64,000 nucleotides of DNA from Bifidobacterium tissieri (GTDB taxonomy: Bacteria > Actinomycetota > Actinomycetes > Actinomycetales > Bifidobacteriaceae), in contig NZ_MWWV01000003.1 of the NCBI RefSeq assembly GCF_002259645.1, positions 124,001 to 188,000 of the forward strand, given 5' to 3'. The translations under genes and the position numbers were made by a program. The notes under the pieces are model-generated. The model did not search any database. It was not told the origin of the DNA and saw only the letters and a list, made by a program, of their open reading frames with translations. Positions 27,642-35,843 of the stretch are shown here, one piece after another (the first letter of the stretch is position 1; the number at the start of each line of letters is the position of its first letter).

Positions 27642-28655
27642 TCACGCATAAATATTGCGAGCGCGCATGTCGCTGGGCAGACCCTCGAGCAGATGGGTCA
27701 CGGAGTCGCTTTCGAACACGGAACGGATGCCGGCGGCCAGCAGCGGTGCGATCGACAGCACGGTCATGCCGTCGAAGCGCTTTTCGGCGGGAACCGGCAC
27801 GGTGTCGGTGAGGATGATCTCGCGCGCACCGCAGGACTTGAGTCGTTCCACGGCCGGGCCGGACAGCAGTCCGTGCGTGGCGACGAGCGTCACGCTCTTG
27901 GCACCGGCGTTACGCAGCACCTTCACGGCCTCGCAGATCGTGCCGGCGGTGTCGATCATGTCGTCGACGACGATGCAGTCGCGGCCTGCGACCTCGCCGA
28001 TGATGCCGTGCGCTTCGGCGTGGTTCGGACGGGTGATGTCGCGGGACTTGTGGATGAAGGCGAGCGGACGGTTGTCAAGCTTGGCGGCCCAGCGCTCGGA
28101 CACCTTGATGCGGCCGGCGTCGGGGGAAACGATGGTCACGTTGCCGAGTTCGCAGTGGTTGCGCACGTAGTCGATGAGGATCGGCATGGCGGTGAGATGA
28201 TCGACCACGCCGTCGAAGAATCCCTGCTCCTGCGATGCGTGCAGGTCCACGGTCATGATGCGGTCGGCGCCGGCGGTCTTGAACAGGTCGAACACGAGTC
28301 GTGCGGTGATGGGCTCGCGGCCCTGGTGCTTCTTGTCCTGACGGGAGTAGCCAAGGAACGGCAGCACGGCGGTGATGGAACGGGCGGACGCGCGCTTGAG
28401 TGCGTCGATCATGATGAGCTGTTCCATGATCCACTTGTTGATGGGATCGGTGTGGCTCTGGATCACGAACACGTCGGCACCGCGCACGGGCTGGGTGAAG
28501 CGCACGTACATCTCGCCGTTGGCGAAGTCATAGGCGGTTGTCGGAAGAATGTCAAGTCCCAGACATTTCGCCACTGCTTCGGACAGCTCCGGATATGCAC
28601 GTCCAGTAACGACGGCGAGTTTGCGAATGGGGGTTTCTTCCAATACCGTGGCCAT
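27642..28655 (-). CDS. prs: Ribose-phosphate pyrophosphokinase
   Basis: 337 residues, standard length. It makes PRPP from ribose 5-phosphate and ATP for nucleotide, His and Trp synthesis. Motifs: FANGEMYVRF, PVRGADVFVIQS, YSRQDKKHQGREPITARLV (ATP loop), TVDLHASQEQGFF (metal site) and the PRPP loop VVDDMIDTAGT. ATG at 28655 follows AAGGAG. It is divergent from the DAHP synthase gene, separated by a 426-bp region holding a palindromic composite element. Confidence 0.97.
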   Translation of the reverse strand: MATVLEETPIRKLAVVTGRAYPELSEAVAKCLGLDILPTTAYDFANGEMYVRFTQPVRGADVFVIQSHTDPINKWIMEQLIMIDALKRASARSITAVLPFLGYSRQDKKHQGREPITARLVFDLFKTAGADRIMTVDLHASQEQGFFDGVVDHLTAMPILIDYVRNHCELGNVTIVSPDAGRIKVSERWAAKLDNRPLAFIHKSRDITRPNHAEAHGIIGEVAGRDCIVVDDMIDTAGTICEAVKVLRNAGAKSVTLVATHGLLSGPAVERLKSCGAREIILTDTVPVPAEKRFDGMTVLSIAPLLAAGIRSVFESDSVTHLLEGLPSDMRARNIYA

Positions 28656-28848
28656 GTTGGCGATCTCCTTTCGACCTCAAGACATAGTAGTAGGTCGGCG
28701 CGTCATTTCCTTTATACAGGGTACGGGAATCCGCGGCGAGAATGGCCGGGGGAGCGGTTTTTCCTCAAACTCGTCCAATTTACGAAGTGGCAACCGTCCG
28801 TTCATTCCACATTGTGGAAGATCGCCGCTTTTTGACCCTCCTCACTCC

Positions 28849-28930
28849 TTAGTGTGATCACACTAAAAAACGGGGTTGTTGGAATTTCAACGTTTTGGAG
28901 GGATCCGTCACGATAGTGTGATCACACTAA
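28849..28930. repeat. Palindrome-core-palindrome element, copy 2, in the prs/aroF divergent region
   Basis: TTAGTGTGATCACACTAA at 28849-28866 and the same word with one change at 28913-28930 (starts 64 bp apart). Between them is the core GTTGTTGGAATTTCAACGTT seen in the copies at 4.5 and 42.6 kb. The spacing and the position between divergent promoters also fit a pair of operator sites. The same 18-mer heads the hxlB gene (60194-60211). Confidence 0.7.
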
Positions 28931-29081
28931 GGGAGAAGGGGCGGAGAAATGAACGGCAAGAATGTGAGACAAAGCGGCGGTTTCGCAGCGGCTCGTCTAT
29001 AGTGATGTAGTCCGTGCCCATGGAGGGGCATGGCAATTCACAGATGCTATCCAATACATAGCAATGAAAGAGGTGAGAAAT
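28931..29081 (+). promoter_or_regulatory. Leader of the first DAHP synthase gene
   Basis: A -10-like TATAGT occurs at 28998-29003, with no clear -35. No leader peptide rich in aromatic codons is evident. Confidence 0.35.
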
Positions 29082-30215
29082 ATGGCAGCTCTTCGCGGAC
29101 CTGACAGCAGCGAAGATGAACGGCGCAATCTCTCGGAGCGCGCGGTTTTTCCCGAAACGATGGATGTGAACATCTATCAGCTTGACCCTATTCCGGCACC
29201 TCGCTCCTTTATCCGTGACATCCCGCTCAGCGATAAGCAGCTGGATCTGGTGGCCCGTTCCCGTCAGGAGATTCGTGACGTGCTGCACGGCCGTGACGAT
29301 CGTCTGCTCGTGGTGGTGGGCCCCTGCTCGATTCATGATCCCAAGGCCGCGCATGACTACGCGCAGCGTCTTGCCAAGCTCAAGAGCGAGCTGAACGACG
29401 ATCTGGTGATCGTGATGCGTGTGTACTTCGAGAAGCCGCGTACGACGATCGGTTGGAAGGGCCTGATCAACGATCCTGATCTGGATGGTACGTTCAACAT
29501 CCGCAAGGGCATGTTCCTGGCCCGTCGCGTGCTGTCGGACGTGCTTGATCAGGGTGTGCCGGCGGCCACCGAGTGGCTTGATCCGATCACCCCGCAGTAC
29601 CTGTCCGACGCGATCAGCTGGGGTGCGATCGGCGCGCGCAACACCGAAAGCCAGGTGCATCGTGAGCTGGCCAGCGGCCTGTCGATGCCGGTGGGCTTCA
29701 AGAACTCCACCGACGGTTCGATCAAGGCGGCAGCCGATTCCTGCTACGCCTCGAGCTTCGAACACCACTTCCTGTCGATCAATCTCGACGGTCATGTGAT
29801 CGCCGCCGAGACCAAGGGCAACCCCGACTGCCATCTGATTCTGCGCGGTTCGAGTCATGGCCCGAACTACGATACCGAGTCGGTGAAGGCCGCGCTTGAG
29901 GCGCTGCGTAAGGCGAATGCCCCCGGTCCGAGCAAGGTCGGTCTGATCGTCGACGCCGCGCATGGCAACTGCGGCAAGGACGAGGTCGTGGAGGCCGAGG
30001 TGGTGGAGAATCTTGCCGAGCGTATCGCCGCCGGCGAGCAGGGCATCACCGGCATCATGATGGAGAGCTTCATCGAAGCCGGCGCGCAGAAGCCCGCCCC
30101 GCTCGATCAGCTTGTGTACGGCAAGTCCGTGACCGACCGTTGCGTGCCGTGGGATCGCACCGCCGAACTCCTGCGCACTCTGGCTCAGTCCGTACGCACT
30201 CGTCGCAATAACTGA
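29082..30215 (+). CDS. DAHP synthase, type I (copy 1)
   Basis: 377 residues. It joins phosphoenolpyruvate and erythrose 4-phosphate, the first step to chorismate and aromatic amino acids. Type I (AroFGH) motifs: VVVGPCSIHDPKAA, VMRVYFEKPRTTIGWKGLINDP, GARNTESQVHRELASGLSMPVGFKN and DAAHGNCGKDE. ATG 29082 follows AAAGAGGTG at 6 nt, preferred over ATG 29064, which would swallow that site. A second, clearly paralogous gene lies at 33593; the two may differ in feedback control. Confidence 0.94.
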   Translation: MAALRGPDSSEDERRNLSERAVFPETMDVNIYQLDPIPAPRSFIRDIPLSDKQLDLVARSRQEIRDVLHGRDDRLLVVVGPCSIHDPKAAHDYAQRLAKLKSELNDDLVIVMRVYFEKPRTTIGWKGLINDPDLDGTFNIRKGMFLARRVLSDVLDQGVPAATEWLDPITPQYLSDAISWGAIGARNTESQVHRELASGLSMPVGFKNSTDGSIKAAADSCYASSFEHHFLSINLDGHVIAAETKGNPDCHLILRGSSHGPNYDTESVKAALEALRKANAPGPSKVGLIVDAAHGNCGKDEVVEAEVVENLAERIAAGEQGITGIMMESFIEAGAQKPAPLDQLVYGKSVTDRCVPWDRTAELLRTLAQSVRTRRNN

Positions 30216-30453
30216 ACCTACACAACGATCTGGGTGTGATCGGGCATCGGGGGACGTGGAACCGTTCTCTCGTGATCTGGTCATACCCAGATCCGTTTCC
30301 GGTGTTTTCCGATGTCTCCCGATGATTATGTATATTGGCTAACAATACGGCCAATTCTTGGCAACATGCGGCATGGTCATTCCCCCGCTGGGCATATTCT
30401 GCGAGACAATGATTACGGCAACAATCATTTCCGTGCGAAGAGGCAGAGAGAAT

Positions 30454-33333
30454 ATGAGCAACGAGACGGTCGTCGTAGTCGTAGAGAGCAAGGCTCCCAC
30501 CAATCTGAGGGTCAATGATCGCATCGAACCGGTCGATCTGGAACCGGGCGGCGTTCCCGTATTGCGCTGGACCGTCCCGCTGGTGGACGTGGGCGTGGTG
30601 AACGCGGCGGATGAGGTCACCGCGAACAACACGGTCGTCGCGTACGAGGTGATCGTGTCGTCCACGTACGACAAAGCCGAATCCGGCAATGGCGACGTAT
30701 GGGATTCCGGACATGTGGAGGGCGACGGTTTCGACGGCGTTTCGCTTTCCGGCATCGACATGGCTCCCAGTCGTCGTTACTGGGCCTCCGTACGCGTATG
30801 GCGCGGCACCGAGGATTCCAGCAAACCCACCGCGTGGAGCGAACCGACCACGTTCGGCACCGGTGCCGGAAAGCACTGGGAGGCCGCCGAACCGATCTGG
30901 CCTGACCCGCTCACCGCCAACCCCTACCGCACCGTGGAACTGCCCGAGTCGATCGCGGGCAAGGATCGTGAGATCAGCACCGACGATCAGTTCGCCAAGC
31001 GCCCCGATCCCATGACCAGCGAGCACAATTCGCAGGGCTGGGCCCTGTTCCGCGGCTACATCACGTTGCCGAAGAAGCCGATCCGCTGGGCCACGCTCAA
31101 CGCGACGGCCGCCAGCGTGAGCCGCGCCCGTCAGTTCGTCTACCGCATGTGGCTCAACGGCCACTTTATCGGATTCGGCCCCACCTTCCCGATCGACGGC
31201 GAGGCTCGCTACGACGGCTACGATGTGACCCGCTATCTGGTGCCCGGCCGTGACAACTTCATCGGCGTGATCGCCTACGCGCTCGAGGATCAGCGTTTCA
31301 TGGCCCAGCTCGACGTCATGTACGAGGACGGCACGCTTGCACACTTCGGCACCGGCGAGGACTGGCTGTCCCGCGTGGGCAACAACGTATGGCTGGACGG
31401 CGCGTCCGTGGGCACGCATGTGTACGAGCTGCCCGCCGAGAACATTCAGGCGGCCGCCTACCCGCGTGGCATGTCCGAAGTGGGCTATGACGACATCGAC
31501 TGGGCCGTTTCCAAGGTCAAGCCCGCATTCGACGAACTCAAGGCCACACCGTTCGACAAGCCCACCCTGCGCGAGCGCAAGGCGGTGAAGAAGTGGATCA
31601 CCGACGACGGTCGTCTGATCGTCGACTTCGGCCGTGCCGTCGCCGGCGGCATCCGTCTCGCTGCCCGGGTGAGCCGTCCCACCGATCTGGTGATTCGTTT
31701 CGGCGAGCGCCTGAACGATCAGGGCACCGTGCAGTACCGTCTCGACGCATACAACGAGTATCAGGACGTGTGGCATTACGTGCCGAACAAACTGAACGTG
31801 CCGGTCACCGCGCGCACGTGGGGCCTCCGTGTGTTCCGCTACGTGGAGATCCTGCCCACGGAAAGCAATGACGAGAACGCCGAACTGCTGCGTGAACTGC
31901 TCGACAGCGACACCGCGCTCGAGGCGCAGGCGCTGCTGTATCCGTTCCACGGTCCGTCCGACGGCTTCGCGTCGTCGAATGAGACGATGAATCAGGTGTG
32001 GCAGCTGTGCCGCAACACCGTCGAATCACTCAATGTGAATATGTATGTGGATTCGTGGACGCGCGAACGCATTCCGTACGAGGCCGACGCGTGGCTGCAG
32101 CAGCGCGCGCACATGTCGCTGGATGCCGATTCCAAACTCGGCGAATACTCCATCGACTATCTGCTGGCCAACCGTACGTGGCCCACCGAGTGGCCGCTGT
32201 ATCTGGTACTCGCCGTGTACGACGCGTGGGTGCAGACCGGTTCCCTGCAGCAGGCCGCCGAGCAGTGGGACAGGATCGTTGCGATGCTGCCCGACAAGTA
32301 TCTCGATGACACGACCGGACTGATCGTGAAGGATCCCGGCGAGAGCAGCACCATGGACGGCGATCTGGTAGATTGGCCGCCGGCCGAGCGTGACGGATTC
32401 GTCTTCGGTCGTGTGAACACGGTGATCAACGCGCTCGCCGCACAGAGCTATATGTGCGCGGGAGTGCTCGCCCTGAAGCTTGGCAAGGTCGACGAGAGCC
32501 GTCGCTACCAGCGTATTGCGTCCCGCATGCGCAAGGCCATCAACAAGTATCTGTGGAACGACGAGGTGGGTGCCTACGCCGACGGTCTAGATACGGGCGT
32601 GGACGGCAAGCAGATCGCGCACTGCTCTGAGCATGCGTCCGCGTTTGCGCTGGCGTTTGCGCGCGTTCCCGCCGAGCGTCTGCCTCGCGTGGGTGCGTTC
32701 ATCCGCTCCAAGGGCATGGCGTGCAGCGTGTATGTGGCGTCCGTGCTGCTCGAGGGACTCTACAAGGGTGGTCAGGGCGTGTATGCCAACGAGCTGATGG
32801 CCGCTTCCGAGGGCGAGCGCACATGGCGGCACATGATCGATGAGGGTGCCGGTGCCACCATGGAGGCGTGGAGCCGCGATCTCAAGAGCAACACCACGTA
32901 TTCGCACCCGTGGGCCGCGTCGCCGGCGTTCCTGCTGCCGCGCTACATGGTGGGTGTGCACCCGCTGGAGCCTGGATTCCGTGAGTTTGTGATGGCGCCG
33001 CAGCCCGGTTCCATTGGCGAAGCGAGCGCCAAGGTGCCGATTGCGACTGGTGTGATCGAGGCTGGATACAAGGTGTTGGGCGATACGGTGCCCACCGCCG
33101 AGGACCAGTCGCTGGATGGCATCGAGATCACGCTGGTCGTGCCGATCGGTACGACCGCCGATGTGATCGTGCCGCCGACCAAATCCGGTGCGCCGATCGT
33201 GCTTGACGGTGTGGAGACGGTGGTCGCGGACGCGCGGTACGGCATGCCGTCCACGATTCCGCAGGGTTCGTATCCGGCCGGCGCGCGTCGTATTCATGGG
33301 CTGACCGCTGGGCGTCACGTCATTCAGGCGTGA
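30454..33333 (+). CDS. Intracellular alpha-L-rhamnosidase, GH78
   Basis: 959 residues, no signal peptide. It removes terminal alpha-L-rhamnose from plant flavonoid glycosides or oligosaccharides. The order is: fibronectin-like N-terminal domain (APTNLRVN...RYWASVRVWRG), bacterial rhamnosidase beta domains (FRGYITLPKKP, VDFGRAVAGGIRL, FGERLNDQG), the (alpha/alpha)6 catalytic domain (DSWTRERIPYEADAWLQQ, WPLYLVLAVYDAW) and a C-terminal domain after SHPWAASPAFLLPRYMVGV. ATG 30454 is chosen where the family similarity begins; the ribosome site (AGAGAG) is weak. It lies between the two DAHP synthase genes with no transporter alongside. The upstream gap holds TTGGCTAACAATACGGCCAA (near 30,336), a possible operator. 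Confidence 0.87.
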   Translation: MSNETVVVVVESKAPTNLRVNDRIEPVDLEPGGVPVLRWTVPLVDVGVVNAADEVTANNTVVAYEVIVSSTYDKAESGNGDVWDSGHVEGDGFDGVSLSGIDMAPSRRYWASVRVWRGTEDSSKPTAWSEPTTFGTGAGKHWEAAEPIWPDPLTANPYRTVELPESIAGKDREISTDDQFAKRPDPMTSEHNSQGWALFRGYITLPKKPIRWATLNATAASVSRARQFVYRMWLNGHFIGFGPTFPIDGEARYDGYDVTRYLVPGRDNFIGVIAYALEDQRFMAQLDVMYEDGTLAHFGTGEDWLSRVGNNVWLDGASVGTHVYELPAENIQAAAYPRGMSEVGYDDIDWAVSKVKPAFDELKATPFDKPTLRERKAVKKWITDDGRLIVDFGRAVAGGIRLAARVSRPTDLVIRFGERLNDQGTVQYRLDAYNEYQDVWHYVPNKLNVPVTARTWGLRVFRYVEILPTESNDENAELLRELLDSDTALEAQALLYPFHGPSDGFASSNETMNQVWQLCRNTVESLNVNMYVDSWTRERIPYEADAWLQQRAHMSLDADSKLGEYSIDYLLANRTWPTEWPLYLVLAVYDAWVQTGSLQQAAEQWDRIVAMLPDKYLDDTTGLIVKDPGESSTMDGDLVDWPPAERDGFVFGRVNTVINALAAQSYMCAGVLALKLGKVDESRRYQRIASRMRKAINKYLWNDEVGAYADGLDTGVDGKQIAHCSEHASAFALAFARVPAERLPRVGAFIRSKGMACSVYVASVLLEGLYKGGQGVYANELMAASEGERTWRHMIDEGAGATMEAWSRDLKSNTTYSHPWAASPAFLLPRYMVGVHPLEPGFREFVMAPQPGSIGEASAKVPIATGVIEAGYKVLGDTVPTAEDQSLDGIEITLVVPIGTTADVIVPPTKSGAPIVLDGVETVVADARYGMPSTIPQGSYPAGARRIHGLTAGRHVIQA

Positions 33334-33346
33334 TCCGACCGGGTGG

Positions 33347-33382
33347 CTGGCTACGTTGTTTCACGTGAAACAACGTAGCCAG
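33347..33382. promoter_or_regulatory. parS-like ParB-binding site inside a 36-bp perfect palindrome
   Basis: TGTTTCACGTGAAACA at 33357-33372 matches the ParB/Spo0J consensus TGTTNCACGTGAAACA at all defined positions. It is the centre of a perfect 36-bp palindrome whose left half is CTGGCTACGTTGTTTCAC. The site sits 14 bp after the rhamnosidase stop, so the outer palindrome could also act as a terminator. Confidence 0.75.
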
Positions 33383-33592
33383 TTTGCCGGAAAACAGAAC
33401 GTGGCTCTCCTCGTTCGTGCGGTTTCAACCATTCCGTAGATTCCGTACAATGAGGGGAGCTTTGTATAGTTGGACGATTGACATGGCAACGGATCGTCGG
33501 CAACCGGTGAGATGGCCGGTCATGATGCATGCGGATGACGATGCATGACGATGGACGATGGCGGCGACGGGCCATGTCGGGGGAGGATCTCG

Positions 33593-34858
33593 ATGAGCGA
33601 GAACACAGAGAACAACGAGAACAAGTCAAATACCACTACTGCACATACCGATGTTGCGAATACCGCATCCGATGCCGAGGGCTCCGTCAACCGCGGCGAT
33701 GAGCTGCGCGCTATCCGTCGCGCACTGGATGAAGGCAAGAACCCGCTCAACGTGCAGGGCATTCCGCGCTGGGAGGATCAGGTCGGCATCAGCCGCATCG
33801 TCAATCGACGGGTCATGGAACTCGACCCGCTGCCCACGCCGGCCGAAGTGCTGTCCGATCAGCCGTTGGAAGGCGAGGCCCGGGAGCTGGTCGCCAGTTC
33901 GCGTGATCAGGTGCGCGCATGTCTGTACGGGCAGGACGATCGACTGCTCGTCATCGTCGGCCCCTGTTCGGTACACGATCCCAAGGCCGCACTCGACTAC
34001 GCGCGTCGACTGTCCGCGTTGAACAAGGAACTGGACGGCGAGCTCATGATCGTGATGCGCGTGTATTTCGAGAAGCCGCGTACCACCGTCGGATGGAAGG
34101 GGCTGATCAACGATCCCGACGTGGATGGCAGCCATAACATCCACAAGGGTCTGCTGCTCGCCCGCCGCATCCTGCTCGACGTGCTGGATGCCGGACTGCC
34201 GGCGGCCACCGAGTTTCTTGAGCCGACGTCGCCGCAGTTCATCTCCGACGCCGTGACATGGGGTGCGATCGGCGCTCGCAACACCGAAAGCCAGATCCAT
34301 CGTCAGCTCGCCAGCGGACTGTCCATGCCCGTCGGATTCAAGAACGCGACCGACGGATCCGTCAAGGCGGCCATCAACGGATGCTATGCGGCCGCCCAGG
34401 AGCACACGTTCTTCGGCATCGATCACATGGGACGTGCCGCCGCCGTCGAAACGCTCGGCAATCCCGACTGTCATGTGGTGTTGCGCGGTTCGAGCCACGG
34501 TCCGAACTACGACGCCGAATCCGTGCGCATCGCCATGGAGGCGGTTCGTGACGAAATGCCCGCCGATTCCGCGGCGGCCCACGGACTCGTGATCGACGCC
34601 TCGCATGGCAACTCCGGCAAGGACGAACACCGTCAGGCCGAAGTCGTGCGCAACATCGCCGCGCGTGTGGCCGCAGGGGAACAGGGCATCACCGGCATCA
34701 TGATGGAAAGCTTCCTCGAGGGCGGCAACCAGCCGGCCGCGCCGCTGCCGCAGCTCATCTACGGCAAGTCCATCACCGACAAGTGCATCTCCTGGCCGGA
34801 GACCGAGAAGCTGCTGCGCGAACTCGCCGCCGCGGTCAGCGAACGCCGCTGGAACTGA
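33593..34858 (+). CDS. DAHP synthase, type I (copy 2)
   Basis: 421 residues, 44 more than copy 1. Most of the difference is an acidic, Asn/Thr-rich N-terminal extension (MSENTENNENKSN). The catalytic core carries the same motifs: VIVGPCSVHDPKAA, FEKPRTTVGWKGLINDPD, GARNTESQIHRQLASGLSM and DASHGNSGKDEH (Ser where copy 1 has Cys). ATG 33593 follows GGGGGAGGA. It is followed after 77 bp by the nucleosidase gene, probably in one unit. The extension may carry the allosteric or oligomer-specific differences (inference). Confidence 0.93.
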   Translation: MSENTENNENKSNTTTAHTDVANTASDAEGSVNRGDELRAIRRALDEGKNPLNVQGIPRWEDQVGISRIVNRRVMELDPLPTPAEVLSDQPLEGEARELVASSRDQVRACLYGQDDRLLVIVGPCSVHDPKAALDYARRLSALNKELDGELMIVMRVYFEKPRTTVGWKGLINDPDVDGSHNIHKGLLLARRILLDVLDAGLPAATEFLEPTSPQFISDAVTWGAIGARNTESQIHRQLASGLSMPVGFKNATDGSVKAAINGCYAAAQEHTFFGIDHMGRAAAVETLGNPDCHVVLRGSSHGPNYDAESVRIAMEAVRDEMPADSAAAHGLVIDASHGNSGKDEHRQAEVVRNIAARVAAGEQGITGIMMESFLEGGNQPAAPLPQLIYGKSITDKCISWPETEKLLRELAAAVSERRWN

Positions 34859-34935
34859 TCGACTGATTGACTGGCCGACGAACTGTCTGATCCGAATCCC
34901 ATCCCCCGAATCCATACCTATATAAAGGAGTGCAA

Positions 34936-35631
34936 ATGAGCAGAACGATCGCGATCATCGGAGCCATGGACGAGGAGGTCGCGCTCATCGCCCGTTCGCT
35001 GACCGACGCCGTCACGCATGCCGAAGCCGGTCTGAACGTCACCGAAGGCACATTCGCCGCCGCGTCCGGTGAGACGTTGCACGTGGTCGCCACCGTGGCC
35101 GGCATGGGCACGGTGAACGCCGCCTCCACCACGCAGCACCTCATCGACGTCTATGCGCCCGAGTCGGTGATCTTCTCCGGCATCGCCGGCAATCTCAACA
35201 AGGATCTGCACATCAACGACGTGGTGCTCGGCGGCACGCTGCGTTATCTTGACACCGACATGCGTCTGATTGCCCAGTCGGAACCCAAGACCGACGAATT
35301 CCACTCCGACCCGCATCTGCTGTCCGTGGCCGGCGAGGCACTTGACGAGATGGGCATCACGCATATCACCGGCGTCATCGCCACCGGCAACTACTTCGTG
35401 GAAGGCGACGAGAACACCGCCAAGGTGAAGGCCGAAACCGGTGCCGACGCCGTGGAGATGGAAGGTGCCGCCGTGGCGCACGTCGCCGCCCGCAACGGCG
35501 TCCCCGCACTGGTCATCCGCGCGCTGAGCGACAATGCCGACACCGAATACGAGACGTTCAAGGAGTTCGACATCAGCGAATACGCCGACACGGCCGCCAA
35601 GCTGGTGATCAATATTCTCGGACGGCTGTGA
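34936..35631 (+). CDS. mtnN: 5'-methylthioadenosine/S-adenosylhomocysteine nucleosidase
   Basis: 231 residues, the MTAN length. It hydrolyses MTA and SAH to adenine and a thio-ribose, recycling sulphur and removing methylation inhibitors. Family residues: Glu in GAMDEEVALI, the FSGIAGNL loop, AVEMEGAA, and Asp in RALSDNADTE, the catalytic acid. ATG 34936 follows AAAGGAG. It lies 77 bp behind the second DAHP synthase gene. Confidence 0.92.
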   Translation: MSRTIAIIGAMDEEVALIARSLTDAVTHAEAGLNVTEGTFAAASGETLHVVATVAGMGTVNAASTTQHLIDVYAPESVIFSGIAGNLNKDLHINDVVLGGTLRYLDTDMRLIAQSEPKTDEFHSDPHLLSVAGEALDEMGITHITGVIATGNYFVEGDENTAKVKAETGADAVEMEGAAVAHVAARNGVPALVIRALSDNADTEYETFKEFDISEYADTAAKLVINILGRL

Positions 35632-35654
35632 TGGCTGTTTGCACAATCGCACTG

Positions 35655-35689
35655 CTTGGCGTTCAGATGATTCGATGATGAACGCCAAG
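35655..35689. terminator. Hairpin after mtnN
   Basis: 11-bp arms CTTGGCGTTCA / TGAACGCCAAG with a 13-nt loop, 23 bp beyond the stop; no T-run. Confidence 0.55.
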
Positions 35690-35843
35690 TGAATCATGGT
35701 GAACGCAAGGTTGCGCGACATTGATTTCTCTCTGTCCGACGGTGCGCCTTGACCGACGTTCCCCCACACTGGGAACCGCAGTATGCCGATGACGACGAGG
35801 AACGCATCGGCATTGTTGTTTCCAGTGTGAGGATTGGAAGAAT

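Noticed and set aside
27642-28835. Plus-strand open frame of 380 codons opposite prs
   Set aside because: prs is unambiguous on the minus strand, and the frame has no domain or ribosome site.
33347-33382. Treating the 36-bp palindrome only as a terminator
   Set aside because: The centre matches the parS consensus exactly and there is no T-run (only TTT after AG), so a plain terminator reading misses the main signal.
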